Assembly (NCBI RefSeq): GCF_001305675.1
Contig: NZ_CP011853.1
Span: forward strand, 2,914,001 to 2,978,000
Length of the DNA stretch: 64,000 bases
Source: Gordonia phthalatica
GTDB taxonomy: Bacteria; Actinomycetota; Actinomycetes; Mycobacteriales; Mycobacteriaceae
Reading direction: 5' to 3'
Positions 52,810-61,334 of the stretch are shown one piece after another; positions within the stretch are counted from its first letter, which is position 1, and every line of letters starts with the position of its first letter. Position numbers and translations under genes: made by a program. The notes beneath the pieces are model-generated. The model ran no database searches. It was not told the DNA's origin and was given only the letters and a program-made list of their open reading frames with translations.

Positions 52810-54131
52810 TGAGTGACCACAACCTCGCCCAGCGCGACAACGCGGATCTGCTCCGCATCGCGACTGCGGGCAGCGTGGACGACGGCAAGTCGACGCTCGT
52901 CGGCCGCCTGCTCTACGACACCAAGTCGGTGCTCGCCGACCAGATCGACGCCGTCACCAAGGCGTCGGTGGACCGCGGCATGGACACCCCCGACCTGTCG
53001 CTGCTGGTCGACGGCCTGCGCGCCGAGCGCGAGCAGGGCATCACGATCGACGTCGCGTACCGCTACTTCGCGACGCCGAAGCGGTCGTTCGTCCTCGCCG
53101 ACACCCCCGGCCACGTCCAGTACACTCGGAACACGGTGTCGGGCGCGTCCACCGCGCAGCTGGTGATCCTGCTGGTCGACGCCCGCAACGGCGTCGTCGC
53201 GCAGACTCGCCGCCACGCCGCCGTGATGGCGCTGCTCGGCGTGCCGCGACTGGTGCTGGCCGTCAACAAGATCGACCTGGTCGAGAACCCGGCCGAGGTC
53301 TTCGCGGCCGTGTCGGCGGAGTTCAAGGAGATCACCGGGGCGCTCGGCTACGTACCCGATCAGGTGCAGGAGATCCCGGTCTCGGCGCTGCTCGGCGACA
53401 ACGTCGCGATCCGCTCCGAGAACACGCCGTACTATGACGGCCCGACGCTGATCGAGCACCTGGAGACGGTGCCGAACGAACTCGACCGCGGGAACGTCGG
53501 CCTGCGCTTCCCCGTGCAGTACGTCATCCGCCCCCGGACCGCGGAATACCCGGACTACCGCGGGTACGCCGGCCTGGTGTCGGCGGGCAGCGTGTCCGTC
53601 GGCGACGAGGTCGTCATTCAGCCGTCCGGCAAGCGCACCACCGTCGCGAAGATCGACACCGCCGACGGCGAGTTGGAGACCGCGCACGCGGGCCGCAGCG
53701 TCACGTTGCTGCTCGCGGACGACATCGACATCTCGCGCGGCGACCTGATCGCGTCGGCCGCCGATGCTCCCGAGCCCGCCCAGGAGTTCACCACCACGGT
53801 GTGCTGGTTGGCCGAGAAGCCGCTGCGTCCGGGCGCCCGACTGCTGCTGAAGCACGGCACCAAGACCACGCAGGCGATCATCGGTTCGCTCGACGCCACG
53901 TTCGACGAGCAGAACCTCGCCCTGGTCGACGCGCCGGAGTCGTTGGAGCTCAACCAGATCGGCCGCGTCTCGCTGCTGACCGCGGAGCCGATCGCCGCCG
54001 ACGACTACTCCGTCGACCGCGACTCCGGCAGCTTCCTGCTGATCGAACCGCAGACCGGCAACACCCTCGGCGCCGGCCTGATCGGCGACGCATTGGAGTC
54101 GCTGAAACTGTCCGCTCCGGCCCTGCTCTGA
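52809..54131 (+). CDS. cysN: Sulfate adenylyltransferase GTPase subunit
   Basis: This 440-residue GTPase has G1 GSVDDGKSTLVGRLLYD near residue 16, G3 DTPGH near 97 and G4 NKID near 152. The C-terminal beta barrels are complete. There is no CysC (APS kinase) fusion, unlike the M. tuberculosis CysNC, in keeping with an APS-reductase pathway. It overlaps cysD by 1 bp. Confidence 0.95.
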   Translation: MSDHNLAQRDNADLLRIATAGSVDDGKSTLVGRLLYDTKSVLADQIDAVTKASVDRGMDTPDLSLLVDGLRAEREQGITIDVAYRYFATPKRSFVLADTPGHVQYTRNTVSGASTAQLVILLVDARNGVVAQTRRHAAVMALLGVPRLVLAVNKIDLVENPAEVFAAVSAEFKEITGALGYVPDQVQEIPVSALLGDNVAIRSENTPYYDGPTLIEHLETVPNELDRGNVGLRFPVQYVIRPRTAEYPDYRGYAGLVSAGSVSVGDEVVIQPSGKRTTVAKIDTADGELETAHAGRSVTLLLADDIDISRGDLIASAADAPEPAQEFTTTVCWLAEKPLRPGARLLLKHGTKTTQAIIGSLDATFDEQNLALVDAPESLELNQIGRVSLLTAEPIAADDYSVDRDSGSFLLIEPQTGNTLGAGLIGDALESLKLSAPALL

Positions 54132-54147
54132 TGTCGGCCCCGCTCTG

Positions 54148-54876
54148 ATGTCCACGCTTCTGCTCGTCGCGCACGGCAGCCGCGATCCGCGCTTCGACAT
54201 CACCGCGCGCCGCGTGGTCGACGCGGTGCGCGTCGCACTGCCGGGCGTGCGGGTGGAATTGGCGTATCTCGACCTCACCGCTCCCCTGGTCGCCGACGTG
54301 CTCGCCGACCTCACGGGGGAGGTCGTGGCGGTGCCGCTGCTGTTCGGCGACGGCTTCCACAGCAAGGTGGATCTTCCCGCCCTGATCGCCGACGCCGCGG
54401 CGGCGAATCCGTCGCTCCGCGTGCGGCAGACACCGGTCGTCGGGCGATACTCCCCCGTGCCGGCGCTCGCCGACCGACTCGTCGAGTCCGGCCTCTCCCC
54501 GCGTGACGGCGTGCTGATGACCGCCGTCGGATCGTCGGATCCGGGCAGCGACGCCTCGGTGATCGAGCGCGGCCACGAACTGTCGGGCGTGATCGGACTG
54601 CCGGTCCACACGCTCTTCGCGACACGCTTCGGGCGCGACGGTGCTGCCGTGCGCGCCGCCGTCCGGTCGTTGGCAGCCGCCGGCGCCGAGCGGATCGCGG
54701 TGAGTCCACTGTTCCTGTCGGCCGGTCTGCTGAGCGATCGCGTGGAGCGCTACCTCGACGCCATGAACGTTCCGATGATCGTCGCCGGTCCCGTCGCCGA
54801 GCACGCGTGCCTGATCGGTGCGGTGACGCGGTTGTACGCCGCGGCCGCCGTCGACTCGGTGCACACTGTCGTCTGA
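54148..54876 (+). CDS. Sirohydrochlorin chelatase (CbiX-like)
   Basis: This 242-residue protein has the LLVAHGSRDPRF motif at residues 4-15 and FGDGFHSKVDLP near 66-77. These are the metal-binding His positions of SirB/CbiX chelatases; a second domain repeat follows. It inserts iron into sirohydrochlorin to make siroheme for SirA, which fits the operon; cobalt insertion for B12 is the alternative. It begins 16 bp after cysN. Confidence 0.85.
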   Translation: MSTLLLVAHGSRDPRFDITARRVVDAVRVALPGVRVELAYLDLTAPLVADVLADLTGEVVAVPLLFGDGFHSKVDLPALIADAAAANPSLRVRQTPVVGRYSPVPALADRLVESGLSPRDGVLMTAVGSSDPGSDASVIERGHELSGVIGLPVHTLFATRFGRDGAAVRAAVRSLAAAGAERIAVSPLFLSAGLLSDRVERYLDAMNVPMIVAGPVAEHACLIGAVTRLYAAAAVDSVHTVV

Positions 54877-54887
54877 TGGCCCTCCCC

Positions 54888-54941
54888 GGCTTGTCGAGTG
54901 CCGCCTGGGAGCGAAGCGAGCAAGCGGTGCATCGAGACGAT
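54888..54941. repeat. Dispersed intergenic repeat, copy C
   Basis: This copy contains CTTGTCGAGTGCC, GGGAGCGAAGCGAGCAAGCG and ATCGAGACGATC in order. It resembles 47803-47840 directly and 11914-11970 in reverse. It opens the 408-bp gap between the chelatase and the acyl-CoA ligase. Confidence 0.45.
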
Positions 54942-55127
54942 CGTGAGTTCTGCTGGGACACAGACGTTCTCGTCGATTCCCACCCCGCTCGCCGATCGTG
55001 CGACCGGAATTTCTACGCCGACGCCATCAGCAGCGCCGCGAGCACCGGATTGTGCGCGTCACGCTCCTTGCCGATGCTGGCGGCGCGCATACCGATCAGG
55101 GCGGCGGTCGCCGCCGCCCGCGTGACC

Positions 55128-55268
55128 GCGGTTCCGATAGGCGTCGCCGACGCGGCGAACATCGTGCTCGCCGATGTCTACCGGACCCGCCTGATCGCGA
55201 CACTGGACCGGAAGCACTTCGAAATTCTGCGACTTCGAGACGGAACTGCGCCGACATTGCTCCCGTGA
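55128..55268 (+). pseudogene. VapC-type PIN toxin remnant (C-terminal fragment)
   Basis: The plus-strand reading PIGVADAANIVLADVYRT followed by RLIATLDRKHFEILRL is the C-terminal third of a VapC PIN-domain toxin, with the conserved DAAN and ATLDRxHF blocks. No matching N-terminal part is found upstream; homology stops at about 55128. No vapB gene is seen. On the opposite strand, 55013-55162 is a 49-codon ORF that may be the end of another lost gene. The region is therefore a degraded mosaic. Sequence 54942-55127 holds nothing else I can support. Confidence 0.65.
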
Positions 55269-55284
55269 CAACGCAGTCGCCCCG

Positions 55285-56910
55285 TCAGCCCTTGATCCGC
55301 ACCTTGGCACCACCCCAGGCTGCGTCCCGAAGCTCATTCTTACGAATCTTGCCGGTCGAGGTCTTGGGAAGATCGTCGACGAACTCCACTTCGCGCGGCG
55401 CCTTGTACGAGGCGATCTGGCTCTTCACGTGGGCGATCGCCTCGGCTTCGGTGAGCTCAGCGCCCGGCCGCAGGACCGCGAAGGCCTTCGGGCGCTCGCC
55501 CCACTTCTCGTCGGGGACACCGATGACGGTGACGTCGAGGACCGACGGATGGCTCAGAACGGCCTGCTCCACCTCGATGGTGGAGATGTTCTCGCCACCC
55601 GAGATGATGACGTCCTTGGCGCGGTCGAGGAGCTGGACGTACCCGTCGGGGTGCATGACCCCCAGGTCGCCCGAGTGGAACCAGCCGCCGGCAAAGGCCT
55701 CCGCCGTCTTCTCCGGATCCTCGTAGTAGCCCTTCATCACCACGTTGCCGCGCATCACGATCTCACCCATCTGCACGCCGTCGGGGGCGACGTCGACCAG
55801 CGAGCCGTCGTCGGCCTGCTCCGACAGCACCACGCGCAGGCGATCGGCGGTCAGCATGCCGACGCCCTGGCGCGACATCTTGACCGCCAGTTCGTCGGCG
55901 GACAGGTCCGACCATCCGTCCGACGGCTCACAGACCGAGTACGGACCGTAGGTCTCGGTGAGGCCGTAGACGTGGATGATCTTGATGCCGAGATTGCCGA
56001 TGGCGCGGATGATGGTCGGACTCGGCGGCGCGCCTGCTGTCGCGATCGACAGCGGGCGGTCCATCGCGTGTGCTTCGCCCGCGGTCGCGAGCGTGGTGAG
56101 CACGGTGGGAGCGCCGCTCATCTGATTCACCTTCTCGGTGTCGATGAGGCGCCACATGTCCTCACCGCGCACCGCACGCAGACAGATGTGCGTGCCCGCG
56201 ACGGAGGTCAGGCTCCACGGGCCGCACCAGCCGTTGCAGTGGAACATCGGCAGCGTCCACAGGTACCGCGAGTTCGCGGTGAAACCCTGCGTCATCGCGT
56301 TGCCGAGCGAGGCGAGGTACGCGCCGCGATGGGTGTACATGACGCCCTTCGGCTTACCCGTGGTCCCGGACGTGTAGTTCAGCGTGATGACGGTGTTCTC
56401 ATCGGCGACCTCCCACGCGATCGGGGTGTCGTCGCCGCGGGCCAGCAGCTCGTCGTAGCGGGTGCCGGACCCGGTGTACGTGCCGTCCTGCTCCGGCGCC
56501 TGCACCACTTCACCGACGGTCTGGAAGTCGATGTCGGCGACGGACGCGAGGAGGGCCGGATCGCCGACGAGGAGTTTGGCACCGGAGTGATTGCAGATGT
56601 ACTCGACCTCGGCGGGCGCCAGGCGGGTGTTGATCGCCACGAGGACGCCGCCCGCGAGCGGCACCGCGTAGTGCGCGACGAGCATCTCGATGGAGTTCGA
56701 TGTCAGGTAGGCCACCCGCTCTCCCCCCGCGATGCCGGACGCACGCAGGGCGTTCGCCAGTCGCGTGGCCGTCGCCGCCAGGTCGCCGTAGGTGATGCGG
56801 CGGTCGCCATCGACTGCGGCCTCCTTGCCCGGGTGCACCTCCGCGGCGCGTTCCAGGAACCGGAGCGGCGTGAGAGGAGTGTCGAGTCCGGAACGGGTAG
56901 GCAGCGTCAT
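55285..56910 (-). CDS. Fatty-acid-CoA ligase (FadD-like)
   Basis: This 541-residue ANL enzyme has P-loop NYTSGTTGKPKGV near 178, MFHCNGW near 220, and GWFHSGDLGVMHPDGYVQLLDRAKDVIISGGENIS near 410. The catalytic-lysine motif KTSTGKIRKN is near the end. The ATG at 56910 follows AGAGG; the frame continues upstream without family character. The MFHCNGW pattern suits medium/long-chain or methylmercaptopropionate-type ligases. A palindrome lies 52 bp upstream. Confidence 0.87.
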   Translation of the reverse strand: MTLPTRSGLDTPLTPLRFLERAAEVHPGKEAAVDGDRRITYGDLAATATRLANALRASGIAGGERVAYLTSNSIEMLVAHYAVPLAGGVLVAINTRLAPAEVEYICNHSGAKLLVGDPALLASVADIDFQTVGEVVQAPEQDGTYTGSGTRYDELLARGDDTPIAWEVADENTVITLNYTSGTTGKPKGVMYTHRGAYLASLGNAMTQGFTANSRYLWTLPMFHCNGWCGPWSLTSVAGTHICLRAVRGEDMWRLIDTEKVNQMSGAPTVLTTLATAGEAHAMDRPLSIATAGAPPSPTIIRAIGNLGIKIIHVYGLTETYGPYSVCEPSDGWSDLSADELAVKMSRQGVGMLTADRLRVVLSEQADDGSLVDVAPDGVQMGEIVMRGNVVMKGYYEDPEKTAEAFAGGWFHSGDLGVMHPDGYVQLLDRAKDVIISGGENISTIEVEQAVLSHPSVLDVTVIGVPDEKWGERPKAFAVLRPGAELTEAEAIAHVKSQIASYKAPREVEFVDDLPKTSTGKIRKNELRDAAWGGAKVRIKG

Positions 56911-56961
56911 GATGTGACCTCTTCGAGATTCCTGGTTGCAGTGTGACGAGAACATCATAAT

Positions 56962-56984
56962 CCCATGGCACTCAGTGCCATGGG
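56962..56984. promoter_or_regulatory. Perfect palindrome upstream of acyl-CoA ligase
   Basis: The arms CCCATGGCAC and GTGCCATGGG match perfectly across the 3-bp spacer TCA. The size and symmetry are those of a TetR-family operator. It is 52 bp upstream of the ligase start, and CACTCAGTGCC recurs near the 3' end of cysA (57043). Confidence 0.6.
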
Positions 56985-57046
56985 GGTTCGGCACGTTGTG
57001 CGACGAGCGGTCGTCTCACTGCGACGTGCGGTATCCACGCTCACAC

Positions 57047-58045
57047 TCAGTGCCGTCGGTCGAGCTCCGGGACCTTGGTGGCGCGGGCGAAGATCTCCTC
57101 ACCGGCGACCAGACCGAGTGCGTTCTGGTCGCCGCGCGTGATCTGGGCCAAGAACTCGTCACCGGTCGCCGCGGCGATCAGCTCCACTCGCGTCTCGAAG
57201 CCGAGGTTCACCACACGCTTGACGGTCGCCTTGATGACGCCGGTGTCGAGCGCGGTGTCGGCGGGCGGGTACACCATCTCCGGCGAGCGGCCCAGGCGGA
57301 TGTCGTGCGGGCGGACCAGCTCGCCGTTGAGCCGCGACACGGAGCCGAGGAACGACGCGACGAAGACGTTGTCAGGACGGTCGTAGAGGTCGTCGGGTGC
57401 GCCGACCTGCTCGATCCGACCCCTGTTAAGCACGGCGATGCGGTCGGAGACGTCGAGCGCCTCCTGCTGATCGTGGGTCACCAGGACGGTGGTCACGTGC
57501 ATCTCATCGTGCAGCTGTCGCAGCCACTTGCGGAGGTCCTCGCGCACCTTGGCGTCGAGGGCGCCGAAGGGCTCGTCGAGCAGCAGCACCTTGGGATCGA
57601 CGGCGAGGGCGCGGGCCAGGGCCATGCGCTGTCGCTGGCCGCCGGAGAGTTGCGCCGGGTACCGCTTCTGGAAGACGGTGAGACCGACGATGTCGAGCAG
57701 CTCGTCGACCTTCGCCTTGATCTCGACCTTGGGCCGCTTGCGGATCTTGAGGCCGAACGCGATGTTGTCGCGCACGGTGAGGTGCTTGAACGCGGCGTAG
57801 TGCTGGAAGACGAAGCCGATGTCGCGCTGCTGCGGCGACGCGCCGGACACGTCGACGCCGTTGATGCGGACCGTGCCGGAGTCGAGGTGGTCGAGTCCCG
57901 CGATGGCGCGCAGCAGCGTCGACTTGCCCGACCCCGACGGCCCGAGCAGGGAGGTCAGCGAGCCCTGCGGGATGTCGATGGAGACGTCGTCGAGCGCCGC
58001 GAAATCGCCGTAGCGCTTGTTGGCGCCGGTCACCGTGATGGACAT
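57047..58045 (-). CDS. cysA: Sulfate ABC transporter ATPase
   Basis: This 332-residue ATPase has Walker A GPSGSGKS near 35, signature LSGGQRQRMALARALAVDP near 134, Walker B VLLLDEPFGALD near 154 and a TOBE-type C-terminal domain. It drives sulfate/thiosulfate import. It is last in the sbp-cysT-cysW-cysA operon. Substrate assigned from neighbour type and M. tuberculosis order. Confidence 0.93.
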   Translation of the reverse strand: MSITVTGANKRYGDFAALDDVSIDIPQGSLTSLLGPSGSGKSTLLRAIAGLDHLDSGTVRINGVDVSGASPQQRDIGFVFQHYAAFKHLTVRDNIAFGLKIRKRPKVEIKAKVDELLDIVGLTVFQKRYPAQLSGGQRQRMALARALAVDPKVLLLDEPFGALDAKVREDLRKWLRQLHDEMHVTTVLVTHDQQEALDVSDRIAVLNRGRIEQVGAPDDLYDRPDNVFVASFLGSVSRLNGELVRPHDIRLGRSPEMVYPPADTALDTGVIKATVKRVVNLGFETRVELIAAATGDEFLAQITRGDQNALGLVAGEEIFARATKVPELDRRH

Positions 58046-58046
58046 G

Positions 58047-58967
58047 TCAGTTCTCCTTGCCTGCGGCAGTGGTCAGAACGGGCTCGGGGGCCGGGGACTC
58101 CGCGTCCTCGGCGGCACGCTGGGCGGAGACGGCCTTGATGGTCTCCTCGCTCGCCTCGACGAGCTTGCCCTTGGCTCGGCGTTCGATCAGGGTCATGACG
58201 ACGAGCACCAGGATCGCGACGAGCATCAGCAGGGTGGCGGCCGCGTACGCGCCGTACTCGTTGTAGTCGTCGGTGTAGCGCGAGTTCACCAGCAGCGTCA
58301 GCGTCTGCGAGACGCCCGGGAAGTTCGACGACACCATCGTGACGGCGCCGAACTCGCCGAGCGCACGGGCGATCGTCAGGACGACGCCGTACGTGAGGCC
58401 CCAGCGGATGGCGGGCAGGGTGACACGCGAGAAGGTCTGCCAGCCGGTGGCCCCCAGCGTGGCCGCGGCCTCCTCCTGTTCGGTGCCGATCTCGCGGAGC
58501 ACCGGCTCCACCTCGCGCACGACGAACGGCAGGGTGACGAAGATGGTCGCGAGGACCATGCCGGGGATCCCGAAGATGACGCGGAAGCCGAGCGATTCGA
58601 CGCCGCCGAACCAGCCGCTGCTCCCCCACAGCGCGATCAGGGCCACGCCCACGACCACCGGCGACACCGCGAACGGGAGGTCGACCACCGACTGCAGGAG
58701 TCCCTTGCCGGGGAACCGGCCGCGGGCCAGGGCGAGGGCGGTGAGGACGCCGAAGATCACGTTGAGCGGCACCACGATCACGACGATGAGCACCGTCAGC
58801 TGGAGTGCCGAGATTGCGGCGGGCGTGGTGATCCAGTCCCAGAACTGGCCGAGACCGTGCTCGAACGACCTCCAGAAGATCAGCGTCACCGGCACCACGA
58901 GCAGCACCAGCAGGTAGACCAGCGCGATGGTGCGCAGCGTCAGTCGAGTCAGACGCGAGACGATCAT
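58047..58967 (-). CDS. cysW: Sulfate ABC transporter permease CysW
   Basis: This 306-residue permease has six transmembrane helices. The ATPase-contact EAA-like loop is EQEEAAATLGATGWQTFSRVTLPAIR near 165. The C-terminal 40 residues are charged and cytoplasmic. It is 1 bp from cysA and 3 bp from cysT on the same strand. Confidence 0.92.
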   Translation of the reverse strand: MIVSRLTRLTLRTIALVYLLVLLVVPVTLIFWRSFEHGLGQFWDWITTPAAISALQLTVLIVVIVVPLNVIFGVLTALALARGRFPGKGLLQSVVDLPFAVSPVVVGVALIALWGSSGWFGGVESLGFRVIFGIPGMVLATIFVTLPFVVREVEPVLREIGTEQEEAAATLGATGWQTFSRVTLPAIRWGLTYGVVLTIARALGEFGAVTMVSSNFPGVSQTLTLLVNSRYTDDYNEYGAYAAATLLMLVAILVLVVMTLIERRAKGKLVEASEETIKAVSAQRAAEDAESPAPEPVLTTAAGKEN

Positions 58968-58970
58968 TCT

Positions 58971-59801
58971 TCAGCCCTCCCGACGGATCTGGACCTTGGC
59001 GATCACGCGCAGCACGAACAGCACGACGAACGCGATGAGGAGCAGTGCCACCGAGACGGCGGCCGCGTTGACCGGCTCGTCGACCTCGATCTGCTGCTGG
59101 ATGTACTGCGAGGCGACCTGCGTCTTGCCCGGGATGTTGCCGCCGATGAGGACGACCGAGCCGAACTCGCCGATCGCGCGGGTGAACGCGAGGCCCGCTC
59201 CGGACAGGATCGACGGCAGCAGGGCGGGCAGAACGATCTTCGCCCAGATCACGCGGTTGCTGGCGCCGAGGACGGCGGCGGCCTCCTCGACGGAGGTGTC
59301 GAGTTCCATCAGGACCGGCTGTACCTGCCGGACGACGAACGGCAGCGTCACGAACGTCAACGCGAGGACGACGCCGGGCTGGGTGGCGGCGAGGTGGATG
59401 TCGAAGGGACTGTTGGGTCCGTACAGCGACAGCAGCACCAGGCTGGCGACGATCGTCGGCAGCGCGAACGGCAGGTCGATGATCGCGTTGACGACGCTCT
59501 TGCCGGGGAACTCGTCCCGGACCAGGACCCAGGCGATGATGGTGCCGAAGACGACGTTGACGGCGGCGACCAGCAGGGAGATCACCAGGGTGATGCCGAG
59601 TGTCTGCAACGCTGCGGAGTCGGTGACGCCCGCCCAGAAGCCTGCGGGGCCGTCGTCGAAACTCATGGCGGCGATCGCGGCCAGCGGCAGCAGCACGATG
59701 ATCGACAGCCACAGTCCGGTGACGCCGAGGGACAGCGGGCCGTCCGGACGCCAGCCGCGGCGCGGCGCGAACGACGTCGTGACGGCGGATGGGGCGGTCA
59801 T
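58971..59801 (-). CDS. cysT: Sulfate ABC transporter permease CysT
   Basis: This 276-residue permease has six transmembrane helices and an EAA loop with SVEEAAAVLGASNRVIWAKIVLPALLPSI near 170. The ATG at 59801 overlaps the stop of the binding protein gene by 4 bp. Later open frame upstream is not part of the gene. Confidence 0.92.
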   Translation of the reverse strand: MTAPSAVTTSFAPRRGWRPDGPLSLGVTGLWLSIIVLLPLAAIAAMSFDDGPAGFWAGVTDSAALQTLGITLVISLLVAAVNVVFGTIIAWVLVRDEFPGKSVVNAIIDLPFALPTIVASLVLLSLYGPNSPFDIHLAATQPGVVLALTFVTLPFVVRQVQPVLMELDTSVEEAAAVLGASNRVIWAKIVLPALLPSILSGAGLAFTRAIGEFGSVVLIGGNIPGKTQVASQYIQQQIEVDEPVNAAAVSVALLLIAFVVLFVLRVIAKVQIRREG

Positions 59802-60865
59802 CGGCCGGCCTCCTTCTGGTAGATCTTGCTGATCGCGCCGTCGTTCCCGAAGAGCTGCTTGTCGACCTTCTTCCACCCGCCGAGGTCGGCGACGGTCCAC
59901 AGCTTGCGGATGTTCCCGGGGAACAGGTGCGCGGTCCGGGCGGCGACGGTCGAGTCGACGGGCCGGAATCCGGCTTCGGCCCACAGCGTCTGGCCGCGCG
60001 GCGAGAACAGGAAGTTCACGAAGGCGCGGGCGGCGTCCTCGTCCTTGCTGGTGTTGACGACGGCGACCGGGTTCTCGATCTTGAAGGTGGTCGACGGGAC
60101 CACGTAGTCGATCCGGTCGGCGGGCGGGGCTTCGGCGTTCTTGCGAGAGAGCATGATCGCTTCGTTCTCGTAGCTGATCAGGACGTCGCCCTGCCCCTGT
60201 TGGAAGGTGGAGGTCGCCTCGCGGCCCGACTTCGGCAGCACGGACACGTGGTCGCGGACCAGGCTGGTGATGTAGTCGAGACCGGCCTGCGGGTTCTTGC
60301 CGCCGTCGCTCTTGGCCGCGTACGGCGCCAGGAGGTTCCATTTCGCGGAGCCGGAGCTGCCCGGATTCGGGGTCACCACTTCGACGCCGGGCCGCAGGAG
60401 GTCGTCCCAGGTGCGAATGTTCTTCGGGTTGCCCTTGCGGACGACCAGCGCGACGACGGAGCCGAACGGCACCGAGTCGTGCGGCGCCTGCTTCTGCCAG
60501 TCCTCGTCGACGACGCCCGCCTTCACCAGGCGCGTGACGTCGGGTTCCACGGACAGGTTGACGACGTCGGCGGGGAGCCCGCGGGCCACCTTGCGCGACT
60601 GGTCGCCGGACGCGCCGTACGACTGCGAGAAGCCGATGTCGCCGCCCTCGGGGGTGCTGCGGAACGCCGGGATCACGGTGTCGAAACCGATCTTCGGCGT
60701 CGCGTAGGCCACCAGGTTCAGGTGTCGGCTGCCCGACGAGATGTCGTTGCCTCCCGGACGGTCGGTGGACCCGCCGCCGCATCCGGTCAACGCGACGACG
60801 AGTGCGACGACGACCGCGACAGCGATCGTCGCGGTCCGTGCCCGCGTGTTGGTTCCCGTACTCAC
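59798..60865 (-). CDS. sbp: Sulfate ABC transporter substrate-binding lipoprotein
   Basis: This 355-residue lipoprotein has a signal ending VALTGC (Cys about residue 29). The sulfate-binding family pattern is seen in FSQSYGASGDQSRKVARGLPADVVNLS near 77-103 and TPNPGSSGSAKWNLLAPYA near 165. It is first in the operon. The substrate could be sulfate or thiosulfate; nearby sulfate reduction genes favour sulfate. Confidence 0.92.
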   Translation of the reverse strand: MSTGTNTRARTATIAVAVVVALVVALTGCGGGSTDRPGGNDISSGSRHLNLVAYATPKIGFDTVIPAFRSTPEGGDIGFSQSYGASGDQSRKVARGLPADVVNLSVEPDVTRLVKAGVVDEDWQKQAPHDSVPFGSVVALVVRKGNPKNIRTWDDLLRPGVEVVTPNPGSSGSAKWNLLAPYAAKSDGGKNPQAGLDYITSLVRDHVSVLPKSGREATSTFQQGQGDVLISYENEAIMLSRKNAEAPPADRIDYVVPSTTFKIENPVAVVNTSKDEDAARAFVNFLFSPRGQTLWAEAGFRPVDSTVAARTAHLFPGNIRKLWTVADLGGWKKVDKQLFGNDGAISKIYQKEAGR

Positions 60866-60951
60866 CGGATGAACCTAACCGCGACCGCCGGTCGGTCTCA
60901 ACGGTCTCCGGCGGGCGGTCGCGACGACGCCGCCGGACGCGAACCGATGTG

Positions 60952-61029
60952 CTAGCGGAGGAAGAACCAGGCGATCACGACGAGGACCAGCAGGGCGATC
61001 AGAGCCAGCGTGACTTTGGAACGAAACAT
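60952..61029 (-). CDS. Tiny membrane peptide (25 aa)
   Basis: ATG at 61029 gives MFRSKVTLALIALLVLVVIA and then WFFLR, one hydrophobic helix with basic ends. It starts 4 bp after the stop of the 66-residue gene, so translation is probably coupled. A similar tiny partner is seen near Rv2401A in M. tuberculosis order. Function unknown. Confidence 0.5.
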   Translation of the reverse strand: MFRSKVTLALIALLVLVVIAWFFLR

Positions 61030-61033
61030 CGAC

Positions 61034-61234
61034 TCAGATTCCCAATCCGTGATCATCGTCGGCCTCTGCGCGGCCGAGCTTGGAGAAGAGTGTCCCCACC
61101 AGGTAATTCACGCCGTACGCGGCGAGGGTTGCGAGGGGGATCAGGACGAGTGCGGTGACGATCAACTGGGGTATGAAGGGCAGCCCGGTGAGCCACTCCT
61201 CCACTCCGTCCCACCAGGACAGAATGCCGTTCAT
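61034..61234 (-). CDS. Small membrane protein (66 aa)
   Basis: This 66-residue protein has an N-terminal Trp/Leu-rich segment (ILSWWDGVEEWLTGLPF). A single membrane helix follows (QLIVTALVLIPLATLAAYGVNYLVG), then a charged tail ending AEADDDHGLGI. The ATG has AGG just before it. It lies between the sulfate-binding protein and the M3 peptidase in the place of Rv2401/Rv2401A-like genes. Function unknown. Confidence 0.65.
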   Translation of the reverse strand: MNGILSWWDGVEEWLTGLPFIPQLIVTALVLIPLATLAAYGVNYLVGTLFSKLGRAEADDDHGLGI

Positions 61235-61334
61235 CCTTCGATCACCTCATCTTCGCCGCGCGCACGCGGTTACGCCCACACTGATTTGAAACCCTACTCG
61301 TCAGGCCGCTGCGACGGCGCTCACGCCGGTCCGA

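Noticed and set aside
55013..55162. 49-codon minus-strand ORF (MFAASATPIG...)
   Set aside because: Overlaps the vapC remnant; coherent but Ala-rich, with no homologue I can name. Kept only as a note.
55429..56946. 505-codon plus-strand ORF opposite acyl-CoA ligase
   Set aside because: Antisense frame without recognisable domain; the minus-strand ligase is complete.
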